From assembly GCF_003073045.1 (NCBI RefSeq), contig NC_037597.1, forward strand, positions 1,364,190 through 1,428,189: a DNA stretch of 64,000 nt. The letters are read 5' to 3'. This stretch comes from Pomacea canaliculata (lineage: Eukaryota > Mollusca > Gastropoda > Architaenioglossa > Ampullariidae). The translations under genes were made by a program, and so were the position numbers. Positions 23,600 through 35,800 of this stretch are shown here, piece by piece. Every line of letters begins with the position of its first letter. Positions within the stretch are counted from its first letter, which is position 1. The notes below the pieces were generated by a model. That model was not told where the DNA came from. It worked only from the letters and a program-made list of their open reading frames with translations, and did no database searches.

Positions 23600-25150
23600 A
23601 AACTAAGAAAAATAGCATCGTTTACACGTAACAAATGTCAACATTACAAAATCTGGGAGAGGTAAAATATTTTCTGTCAAAGTAAATGTGAAATTTCAGA
23701 TTAAACCTGCATGAGAAGCTAAAGATGCAGTCGCCCTTTAGGACACCATTCAACATCTGTCACAGACAACTCTGCAGTTGCTGTTGGACGAGATAACAAA
23801 GCGCCACCAAAAATCAGAATTTAAGAAAGAAATATAACATCAGAAACATTGTTCAACAAACACACTGACAACCTATTTCACAGACAAACATTAAAACACA
23901 TTCAACCATAAGTTCCCCCTTTACACTGAAAGTCTCTATTCCAAGCCACTTCTGTAGAAAGTCGTCTTTGATGCTAGGAACTCCATCATGAAAGACACAA
24001 CAGTTGTTTCCAGGTTGCCACCCTCACGACATCTAGCAGCCTGCGGCGCACACAGATAAATAAAAGAAAAAAAATTGGAGAGAATAATACAGTTTTTAGA
24101 AATCACTCAGCTTTAAATTCCTATACTACTAGTTTAACATTCCTTATAATTAGTCAGAAACTTACACATTCAGAAAGATTCAAAAACAAAACTGACACAA
24201 ACACTTTAACAAGTTTTTATATGAATAATTTACTCTTTCAATAAGTCTGGGCAGGACTTCACGACACATAGGAGAACTGTCAGGTTCCCCCAGTCCCCGT
24301 CAAGGACACAAAACAACCACAAACATCTTTTTTCTCAGCCCTGGTCTTCACAGTGTATACGAGTGGAGCCTCACGGTGAGACCGTCACATCAAACACCAC
24401 CAGACACTCACACCCACACAACTCACTCACCACCGCCCACCTCTTCCCTTTCCTTTTCCTCCAACTGATTACAACAACAAACATCAAGATTGTGACAACA
24501 TCACAGCCTCACAGCGCGTGGACATGGATGTGACTAATGTGTACACAGTTTGTACAAATGCTTAGGATATTGTACACAACAACAGGATTTTGTAAGCAAA
24601 TTATTGCAAGTCTGTTGAACTGGCTACAGAAGGAAAGGATGGACGTCTGCTGACACCGATGACGGCTGACATTTCGAACCACGTGACCTGCTTTGTCCAT
24701 CCTGATGTCCATCCCATGTGCACCCGCGCTGCTTGCGTGTTTGTCTGTGAGGTTGTGAAACTGTCTGTTGCTACCCGGCATCAGATCAATATATTGATGT
24801 TGTCTGCAAGTCTTGTTCTTACCCGAATTTGTGTTTGCTTCATGGCGCCGACTGCATGGGGTGGTCCGGTGTGCAATGTGTGTGACAGTGAGTGACAGTG
24901 TGTGACAGTGAGTGTTTATCTCGCAATCTGTGACACTGTGTGTGGGTGACTTGTATTGGTTTCACAGAAATAAAAGTGTTTGTTTGTTTGCTTCAATGTA
25001 AACCTCAGGAAACACGCCGGCGGAGTGTAAGTCAAAGCCTGCTTCCGGTTACTGATATTCTCGAGTTGTCCGCCACCCACACTACACCTACACCCACACT
25101 ACACCCACACCACACCTACACTAACCTGCTGGTGCTGAGGTGCGTGAGCA
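23600..25150. other. Intergenic, nothing recognised
   Basis: About 1.5 kb with no gene, RNA or clear repeat that I can support. Includes CA/CAC-rich stretches around 24380-24430 and 25070-25120. Confidence 0.4.
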
Positions 25151-25159
25151 GGGTGTAGG

Positions 25160-26050
25160 AGCAACAAAGGCCCTCGCTGTTCTATGCCAAAGCATCTGGA
25201 AACGCAAACATGTCCAGAAGAATACCGATAGCAATGATATGATGCCAAAAGTTCAGAACCACAAGCCTAGTTGAAGTCAGTCCGGACCCAATCTGGAATC
25301 GCCTCAACACCATTACTGGGGAACTGCTGCCAGAACAACAGGCTAGCTTCACACCAGGCAGCTGAACAGCTGAACAGATCGTCAACTGTCTCCTCGACAG
25401 AAAACCATCCATATCACCCACGGGATCTCTTTCACAGCTTCATCAGCTTTTAAAGGCCTCTGTAGAATGATGGACAATGTCATGTGAGGAGAAGAGGGCA
25501 TCCTTCAACTCACTGAAGATCGAGTTGTACAAAAACTCAAAGACCCCGGCCGTTGCTGATAAATAACTAAACAGGAATTTCTTTCATCCAACACTGGGTG
25601 CCGGTCAAGGGAGTCTCTATCGCCTGGACTGGTCAACGTCTGTTGAAAGTACGCGAGAAACCGTTCAAACCATCACACCTGCACTTCAGTCGGTGGGAGA
25701 TCCATATGCATCCTTCACTTTGCAGAAGACACAGAACTAATGGCAGGCACTGGCAGAGAACTGCAAGACCTTGCCTAGAGACTGACAGGCAGTTCCAGGG
25801 CACATGGAATAGTGGCCAGCACCGACAAGAGCACGGTCATAGGTAGCGGCAAGAACAGAACAGACATCCATGAGGGAGTGCAGCTTGTGCAGCTGAATAC
25901 TTGGGAACCACTACTTCCAAAGAGACCGCATTTTCGCATCGTGGTTGCTATGGCGACAGCAGCAATAGCCAGGCTGGACAGGATCTGGCGCAGCAGCAGC
26001 ATCGATCAGGTTTACCGACAGTTCAGGTGTAGACTATACGACCTCCTCTG
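25160..26050 (+). mobile_element. Degenerate LINE reverse transcriptase
   Basis: Pieces in several plus frames match a LINE reverse transcriptase: NRLNTITGELLPEQQASFTP and TAEQIVNCLL (fingers), DLFHSFI, then FAEDTELMAGTGRELQDLA (palm, where an active enzyme has FADD), then STDKSTVIGSGKN, and RIVVAMATAAIARLDRIWRS. Stops and frameshifts separate the pieces and the catalytic Asp pair reads ED, so it is inactive. I do not assign a clade. Confidence 0.85.
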
Positions 26051-26052
26051 TC

Positions 26053-26330
26053 AGTGCACGGGCCTCACGTAGTTCCAGTCTCACTGCACGAGCCTCACGT
26101 AGTTCCAGTCTCACTGCACGAGCCTCACGTAGTTCCAGTCTCACTGCACGAGCCTCACGTAGTTCCAGTCTCACTGCACGAGCCTCACGTAGTTCCAGTC
26201 TCACTGCACGAGCCTCACGTAGTTCCAGTCTCACTGCACGAGCCTCACGTAGTTCCAGTCTCACTGCACGAGCCTCACGTAGTGCCAGTCTCACTGCACG
26301 AACCTCACGTAGTGCCAGTCCTACGGAGCA
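26053..26330. repeat. 30-bp minisatellite, about 9 copies
   Basis: Unit CACTGCACGAGCCTCACGTA plus GTTCCAGTCT. Most copies are identical. Because the unit is 30 bases, both strands stay open (HEPHVVPVSL per unit on plus, REARAVRLEL on minus). It splits a LINE exactly between its reverse transcriptase and C-terminal parts. Confidence 0.95.
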
Positions 26331-26570
26331 AGATCTCCAACACTAAGAAACTTTTCTCGCAAAACTTGTCTGGTTTGACCACGTGACCGGGCAAGCACCA
26401 CACTCAAACTACCCTTCAGAGAACCCTAAGGAGTGCGGTCGCCGGTCGATGATGAGGTGAAGAAAGGATGAAGCAGCTAGCAAACGTTCCCATGAAGGAA
26501 CTGCTCACCACAACTCACAACAAGTCTGAATGGCGAGCTTTGTCAGCCGCTGCATGTTTGCCCTGATGAC
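26330..26570 (+). mobile_element. C-terminal tail of the same LINE
   Basis: Plus-strand text encodes pieces such as VWFDHVTG, then MKQLANVPMKELLTTTHNKS and WRALSAAA, the usual end of this LINE class (homologous to the fragment at 23405-23490). It continues the reverse-transcriptase part at 25160-26050 after the minisatellite. Confidence 0.75.
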
Positions 26571-27180
26571 CATCACTAGGACCACAACAGTCCATGGACA
26601 CCAGTTACAAGTGATGTACTGCATGTGTGGATGATGGAGGTCAAGCTGATATTTATTCTTGTGCCCCAGCAACCATTCTTTTTTGGCAGATTTTATTTTT
26701 CTCCTCTGTGCTGTAGCCTTAGCTGCTAATTGTTGGTGCCTAATGCTAATTTCCTCACCTTATTATTTTGTGGATGTACAAGGTCCACTGATGAGTTATT
26801 CTAAGAAACACCCCCCCACCACCACCACCACCAAAAAAATATATATACTATGAGCTGTAGGAATAGATTTGCATTAGTTTAGGATATTCTGTTTACTGGT
26901 TTTTTTTTTAATATTGTTGCCTGAGTTTCTGGGGCTTCATGTTTAAAGCCATGATATTTTGAAAGGTCCTACTGGATCTTTTCTTATGATTTTAGGTCTT
27001 CGAGGTTGTTTTAAATTTCTATTTTTCCTAGCGGAGATGTCCTCTGCAAATTGACTTTTACACATATGTCACTTTTAGGAAGATCTGCAGCCATTAAATA
27101 TGGTCACAAGTACTACATTTTTGCCTAAAAGCGCACTGGGAGGCATGCTGCTGGTTTCCTAGAAGTGGTTTAAAAAAAGA
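26570..27180. other. Intergenic, nothing recognised
   Basis: AT-rich, with a short C-rich/CAC run at 26810-26835. No gene recognised. Confidence 0.4.
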
Positions 27181-29836
27181 CCCTGTGGAAAGTGTGTGCC
27201 CATGTGCATGATATCATTACTTGGCAAACTGATCATTAGTAAAGTGGTTTTTTTTTCCTTGATATGTGTATATTGCATAGCTTTTTCAAAAATAAACAAA
27301 GATCTGACTTTTATCTGTGTTTTCTATTTCAGTGCCAACCATCTGTGTCATGAGTGTATAAAATAAATACAGTCCCTCCTGTTACTGTACAGTGAGTTAA
27401 AGCCATGCTGCAGTAATATTTCATGAAAATGAACAACCCACATCCTAGCGCAGCAGTACAGATGGGTGTGTGAACAGCACTAATAGCAGGTCTTAATGTG
27501 TACAGCAGCAGATGAGTGACCTATCAGCTAAAAGGTATGTTTGAAATGATATTTAATGTTAAGCCCCTAAGTGTGTTCAGCTGGGACTACATTTTATAGA
27601 AACATTTGTTGAAGCCTTCTTAACCAGTCATGTACTGTCTGGCAACATTTTATGTTGCAGTCACATTCTCAAAAAGATTTCAAGATAGATATTGAACAAT
27701 GTCTGATTAACACACAGTATCACTGATCTCTCTCACTCAAGCTTATCTTTTCAATTTAAATGAATTTTGAACGTCTTGCTTAGTTGGCAAAAGCACATAC
27801 CAAGCATGAGATCCACCCGTCGTATCTCCTGTGCATGAATCCATAAACATGTGACAGGCAATGTCCAACGTGGAACCTACTCAACCATATTTGGAAATGT
27901 CTCACTTCATAGGCAGAGGCTGTACATTAATGTCCTGTACTATAAGTATAAAAACTGTTCTCATTATTAACACTAACAAACCCTCATACAAGTATTATCA
28001 CTCAATATGTCGTCATTACTTACTGCCACTTGTAGTTGTAAATCTCAAGCACATTGAGCTCACCTCTGAGTGGGGAAATGCGTTGCATAAATCTCACTGT
28101 TATTATTATTATTAAGTTTATGATAATGTAATGTATGTGCTACTGTTATACACTGTGTTGTAATTGTGAAAACATATGCAAATTAGTAAGAATATAAATG
28201 CTTAATCCATGAAGCTTGTTCCTCCCTGTGAATATATGTATTTAGGAGATGGCAGAGAACAAAGCAAATCCCCATCAAAAGTCTTGCAAAACATTTAATC
28301 ACTCTGTTTAATCAAACACTAAGTAGGAAAGTTGTATCAAAAGGTGTTCATAACATTGTGCTTAGTCACAATGGCAGACAAGTTTTACAAAGGTCTGCAC
28401 AATACAGGCGTTTTCTTTACTCAAAGATGCAATCTCTCAAGAAACTTTAAAAATAACATTCAATCATCATAATCATCAGACATCCACAGCTGTGACAGAC
28501 ACAGCTATGAAAAAAAGGGGTGTTCTCACTTTGTGATCAGAGTACTGTGTGCATATCGCCGCTGTTATCAAGAAAATTGAGTCATCCCAGTCTTTGGGAA
28601 AAACTCATTACTCATGCATAACAGTTTGTTAGCTTTTCTGTGTCATGTTCAACAACCCCAGGAAAAAAAAACAATATCCATAATGAGTAACAAACCCATA
28701 TTGTAGTTAAATTCATAAATAATTCCTTTTCAGGAGCTTGTCAAAAATGAAAATATTACACTACAAACAATACTGGACCAGAAAAGATGCACATCTCAGC
28801 CAAGATCATATTAGTGATTAAAAAAGATAAAAGAATTAAGAAAATAATGGCAATGATAAAAGAGAGAATCTCTAACTGAGCTTATAGAATAGATATTCCA
28901 GAAAATGTCCCATCATTGCGGACTCCATAACCTAAGAATATCCTTGAAGACATGGTGTAACAATGCCACCTACATCAACCAAGATTAGTAACAAGAAACA
29001 AAAAGCCTACAGCTTCCACCTCTTAAATCTGACGTGATGTCCATTAAACAAACTGCATGTTTGGTGACAGCTGTACAAACAAGCTCACGATGAAGTCCTG
29101 ATTGTGTATGTAATTGCTATTTTTAGACCTGCACTTAGCTTTAAAGTGTTCATTGCACTACACTTCATTACTTCTTACTTTAAACTCACTGAATGTCTGT
29201 GAACTTGAGATTCTCATTCATCCCAAGTAGTAACCACAATTTAAGTCTCTTGAAAACTTCAGCTAGCTTGGAGATAACATTTTAATAAAAACACTAGAGA
29301 TAACACTAGAGATAACACTAGAGATAACAGTAGAGATAACATTTTAAACTAAATATCTTTAAATGTTCAGGACTGAAGTGAGCACACAGTCACCTTTGAG
29401 AACATTTTCATCTCTCAACCTCTTGTCTTCTCCACAACAAAATACAAAGACAGTAAAGTTTATAATCTATAACAACAGTTAATACTTATTTCCTTGTTTT
29501 TCTCCTCTTCCTATACATGAAACCTCTGGCTATGCTAATGTAATACAAACAATACACAGGATACAAAAAGAATTGTAATATTAGTAAACTGTAAAGCCTA
29601 ATAAGACAGTTTTGTTCAACAACAGCAGAAACTTCTCCGTAACAAATTTTAATTCAACAATTTTAAAGATATAACAATCAATACAGTACAGATACTGGAG
29701 AAAACAACAAAAAATTAGAAACTGGGAAAACCAATCACTTTTAACCAAAACATACACTATGCTTCCATCAGTGTGTCATGAGGTTCTGGGAGTTGATTGA
29801 TTTTTGTCCTTCACGATCAGAAGTGAAGCCATGACA
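27180..29836. repeat. 3' flank of galectin copy 2, duplicated from about 8470-11401
   Basis: Non-coding partner of the copy 1 3' flank, collinear with it. Contains a 12-bp tandem repeat of AACACTAGAGAT (about 4 units, 29290-29341) that is absent from the other copy. No exon recognised. Confidence 0.7.
29290..29341. repeat. 12-bp tandem repeat, about 4 copies
   Basis: AACACTAGAGAT repeated, with the last unit carrying AACAGTAGAGAT. Confidence 0.9.
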
Positions 29837-32800
29837 TTACTGGAAGCGGACCTGCGTGAGTCTGACATCACCAGAAACAGACAAGATGCTTGCAGAGTGG
29901 ATAGGCAGGCGGTGGCGGAACTCCAGAAAGTGCTGGTTGTTTACAGCCACCTGCACACATGCAACAAGAACAACAATAACAAAACTGCTACAACTAAGTG
30001 TAGCCACGTGTCGTGATTAACTAACATTAACTCTCTTAAATCTCAACATTTTTTGTGGCAAACATAATTATCACAAACATGGCTGACTATACAACAGTGC
30101 TTTAATTCTTTCTTTCCCTTCTTTAGGGAGTGAGCTTTGTCACAGCGCTAGCAATTTAATTAGAAAAAACCTTTTGCAAGTGTTTTGATAAAAATACTTA
30201 GTAGCTGTGCACAAATCACCGCTGTCTGTGCTCAAAAACCATATTCAAGGACTAACAATCATGACAGCCATTATATTGCTGGATTTGCATTACTTCCCTT
30301 CCAGTGGACTGTGAACATCATGGTTTTTCAAAGAAGCATTGCAAAGACCACCCTATGAGCAGCAAAAAATGATTCACACCTTTGTGATCTGTTCTATTAC
30401 TGGATCAGTGGTGTGGACAGGAGCATTGATTACAGTTTATTCATTATTTCTAAAGCGCCATTAGCCTGACTATTAGGTAGGCATGTGGTGCTATATATGT
30501 GTACCTGTTATTATTGCCCAGAGATTATACTAGAATCTCAAGTCGGATTTAGAAAGTCGACTACATACTTTCACTTTATGCTATTACCTAAATACCTAAG
30601 TAAACCTGTTAAACTATATGTCTGCTGTGTGGATTTAAATAAAGATGGTTTATGATTCAGTCCAACATGTAACATTGCCAAGAGCAGTATTTTGGGAGCA
30701 TTTAATAGGTCAAGAGCATCTGGACATTTTAACAGCACTAATGGCAATGTATGACTCTCAAAGCATGCATTCGGACAGAAACTGAACTTACAGAATCCTT
30801 TTACTACCCCCATGGCCTTCTGCAAGGATGTGAATATAGCCCAACATTATTCTATATTATCATAAATGAAATAGCTGATAATATGTTGTCTGCCATGGGC
30901 AGACCTGGTACACGTGCAGTTGTGCCCTGGTCTTGTCAAGTCATTCATTCACATGTTTGCTGAAGACCTGTTGCTTTTATCAGGCATACCTGGAGGTCTC
31001 CAAAACTAGATAAACTACCTTGCTAAATCCTGCTAGAAATGATGATTTGGGGCAAGATGGGAAAAGTGGTTTCTATGAAAAACGTAGCCAACAGTTATGT
31101 ATATTTAGTTTTTATGTTTGCTACAACCATGAGGCTAAGAGGCTAAGGGGCTAAGCAGTTAGCAGTGAAAGGAAAAAATGACACTTCTGACAAAGTCCCA
31201 AAAGAATCGACAATGACAGTAGACCGATTTTGATATTTTACATAACGCTTTTTGATGCTGTAGTAAAACCAACCCTTTTTATGCATCCAAAATATGAGGA
31301 CTACTTCATGATAATCAGAAAAGTATATCTGTATGCATGTAAGACCTATCTGAATGTCCCAATCTATACAACATCGCATACGATACATAGGGAACTCCTG
31401 GTCAGCTGCTGTATGACAACTATCAAATATAAACATGAGGCACAGCAAACATTTCCAGTTATACCAGTCTCATAAATGCCCTCTCATACCCACACACACC
31501 ATGATTCAACTAGACTGCCCACACACACACCATGTGATTTTGATAGAATGGCTAATCATTTTTTTTTCATTTTAGTTCCCATTCTTTACACTTGCTGGCT
31601 CAAGGGCCGTACAACAACTAGTCTGCTAGAGAAATGCTGTGGTAAAAGCACACATAACTCGCACGCACCATCACTCACACCTACCTTAAAGCTGCTGTGC
31701 TCGGCCAGAATCATGAGGTCAAAGTTAGCGTTGGGCATGAAGGGGAAGTAGTTGACTTGACGCTCCTCGCTGCCCCACTGACCTCGCTGGCAGTGGTTGC
31801 GCACCACCACGTTGCGGCTGTCGCCAAAGTTAAAACGCACATCAAAGTGCAGGGCCACGTCAGTGGCACCATAGTCACTCTGCAGGTTGATGGTGAACCT
31901 GGCATCACACATGAGTGGAGTAAGTTTAGCATGTACGGCAGTCCACGTTAATCAGAATGGAGAAAATGGTGTGATGACAATGATACCCAAAATGTTATGT
32001 ACACTATTATAATCATTTTGAATGATGAATTTACTAAAACTATCTGCATTGCACCTTTATCTTGATGGAGAAAATGTGTTGCCTCACAAGCATTGCATTC
32101 TTATCATTTCATTTCTGCACTTATTAAAGTACTAATCAAAGCATGCTACAATCTGAGGATAGACATCAACCTTTTGAGTGGAAGCTGTCATATTATTTTG
32201 TCGACTGTTGTCACAGACTCTAAGAGACAAACTGAGGTTGCCTCCGTACACCATTTATAGCAAGTCCTTTAGATGTGGCAATATATTTATTCTTGAAGAT
32301 TATTGTAAAATCCAAGAAATCACAGATGAAATAATGTCATCACTAGTCACAGCAACATGCTGACTGCAGAAATTGGTTGTCTAAACACCGAAGACTTCTG
32401 ACATCTGTTACCTTGAAGGGTGTTGGTTTGGTATTCCACTGATGTAGATCATGCGCCCTGGAGACAGGCCACCTGGTATGCCTGAAGTGAATGGAACTGG
32501 CTGCACACAACAGCAGGCCAACAGTTATACCAGCCGTACCTTACCATAATCATCACATGACAATGGTACCTGTGTATTTTGCTAACTTATCTGCACCACA
32601 TTAAATGATGCAGTCAAACGTAAATTCGTGATTCAAACATTTATTTATAAAATGTCTTATAGTCTCTGACTGTGACACCAATATTTATATGTGATGCATC
32701 CTAATGAGAATTTATGGTTATAAATGGCATATTCTAATGTACAATCATGACACTTATATTTATAAATTATGCATTCTTATTTACAGTCACAGCGCAAGTT

Positions 32801-35800
32801 ACTTTAACAAATCAGATGGATGATGGCCAACATGGCCTATTTTCATGTGTAATCATGTGACCAATTTTTCAATAGGGTGTGTTCTATTGCATATCCATGA
32901 CATCTTTATTCTAATGAGACACAGGAGTCACACCCCAGGTGAAGATAGTGGACTCAAAGACAGATCTGGCAAAAAGACCCTGAAGAGGAACTTTTTCTGT
33001 TAACCCATTTTTTCTCTTCAAAGTGGAGTATCTATAAAATGATAGTTGGAGCAACAGTCAACAAACTTTCAGTTTTTATTTACTTGGCTGAAAGCACATC
33101 TGACAGTGATTTTACATTACAAAGGGATGACAGGGTCAGGGTTATACCTGTGATGAATTAGACTTACAGGGTTATAAATAGGCTGAGCACCTCCAGGATA
33201 AGCAGCAGGAGGAGGCACTGCTCCCTGTAAATCAGTTGCACACTCATCAGCCAAATAAACTAATTAACTTTGCAAACATGTCAACATTGAGATGACAAAT
33301 CCAAGTATCAAGCAACAGCTGACCTTAGCAAAGTATAGGTCTTAACCAGTCTCACATAAAACATAAATGTCAATAAACAGTTTTTACTGAAAACTAACAT
33401 TTAGTCACAGACATCCATTATAATTATCTTGCTAACAGCAAGTTACTTAATTCACCTACTAGTCATACCGACAATCCGATAATGTTAGCAAACGAGATAA
33501 TCTAACACCTTGCTAGTAAAACTACAATTGGAGTTAAACTTGAAAGCTCATATAAAACTTTCACACTTCAAAAATCATATTATAAATGTAGGATTTGTAT
33601 CACACATGATCATGCTCTCAGTGCTTAAGACAAGAACAAGGCATGGACAGCATACAAAGAACAAAAGTATAAACAAAAGTACTTACAGGAAATAAAAGAG
33701 AAAACGAAGAAGATGCAAAGTGGAATCGGGTAATCAAAATAAAATAGATATTTATACGGAATTATCTTTTGCAAAGTTAAAAGTAAAGCCTAGCAGAAAA
33801 GCAGCCAGTTGATTGAAGGACAGTCTGGAATTGCAAAGCATGTCTGACAGTTGCAATGATCTGTCAGGTGTATTGATGTTTCAAGTGTATTGTTCACATT
33901 CATCTTGTTTCTTGCAGCATCGTAGCCTTGCTAATTTATAGAGCTTTGCTTAGTTAACTCCCGTTACTGCTAAAAATACCCTATGTTGCCTATGATAACA
34001 AACGTAAAGGGTGAATCCCTTCATATTTACATATTTTCCTGTTGCCACTATTAATGGGATTATTAAAGCTTTAAGGGTTTAAGCCCCACATATATATATA
34101 TCCCTTGTAAATACTAAAGACAAACAATCCAACAAAAAGAAAAACAAGCGAAAACTCCCACTGGAAAAAAAAAATCAAAGCAAACAACCAACCTAACCAG
34201 CCCCCTACAATATGTATATTATTGGACACAGCAACATCACATCACAAAAAGTATACAGAAAAGTAACAATACAATGTACAAACATATCAATGTTGTAAAT
34301 ATTAAACTGACATTGTACATTTGTGCACAGATAATGAGATATCCATCCAATCACAAAGATATTTCCAGACAGTAATACGACAGGGGACACAACCTTTCAC
34401 CATTCTTACCATGGGATAAGGGCTGTAGGGTGGGGGCTGAAACTCCATACCTGGCTGGGCAAAACCACCGCCGCCTGGGAACTGCTGTGTAGAAACAGAA
34501 TCTTGGTTCAGGCTAAGGACAGGTCACACTGGTATGTGAGTACAAGGAGTCAAAGTACAGGTTTGTTTCAACGTACTTTGCTTACAGTGACTAGCAGTGC
34601 CAAGGGCATATAGCGGTGCAGGTGCAGAGTGCAATATTTTGAAATTCTAATTACCTAGATTTCTTGAGTTGTCAACTTCTTTAAACAAACATTTGATGCG
34701 TTTAACAGTACACTGACACTGTCTCTGTGTGTCCAGACATTCTCAAACAAAATCTCACGCTTAAAGTCAGCTCCATAAACTACATTCCTCTTTCCCTTCC
34801 TAGTTTCAGTGTAAAAATTCTGAGCTAAGATCCAAGTTCGTAACCTTTGATGCCTCAACCTCTAATCTCACAAAGACTTCTTTTAGAAAAGGTCTAACCT
34901 GAGGCATCATGGGAAAACCTGCATTCCATGGACGATGGTGGCGCCCTCTACCAGAAGCTTTACGCCCTCCCTAGGTGCAAAGAGGATTAGATAAGCAAGC
35001 TAAGCATTAGTAAAAGCAGCTCAAGTATTCTGGCATCTTGTTGGCATTAAAATCTACTTATGTGAATGGTAAAATTTCGTGTTTACACTGTCACAGGATA
35101 TTTACTCGCTATACCCTTAAAAGCTGCAACCTGTCCTTGATGGCTTTTACAGACCCATAGAAAATATGAAACACAAACACGGAACGGGTAACATGAAAAG
35201 CTACTATTGCCTCTTCATTCAGAGGTCTCATGTCTTATGGGTGGTCCACAGCCACAGCACAGGGCTGGCAACTACAAACCACTGACATGGGGTATTGGCA
35301 TACCTGATGTTAAAACCTCTAGGAATCCATTGAAACTATCATGACTGCAGAACACATAAAGCAAACCAATCAAAATTAGAAAAAGAATCTTTTGTCCTCA
35401 GATAAAACATGAATATAGATACATTGGGCTCTGCAGTAGACTCATTTATAAAGGTAAATGATTTCTGGACAGATGTGTTTAAAGTGTATGAGATGTTGGG
35501 AGAGAGTGTTGTGTGTGAAAACACTAATGAAATTTCTGCAGAGCCTATTTTTTGCAGTGATAAAATTAAGATTGGGAACATGTACATTGCAAAAAAAAAA
35601 ACAAAACCCAAAAAACAATTCAACAAAATAAAGCTTGCTCCGCCATATCATTATCTTGCCTCACCCTCTCTTTTTTTTTAGTGACAGACGAGGAATATGC
35701 ATCCTAGCATCCTTTTCTGTGCCATTGACATAGCTAGTGTTCAAACCACTATCTTTATCCTGCATTTACTTTGTATTGTCACAGAGCTTAATGACTGCCT

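Noticed and set aside
26034..26386. Repetitive peptides on both strands at the 30-bp array
   Set aside because: Unit length is a multiple of three, so both strands stay open by arithmetic; it lies inside a dead LINE.
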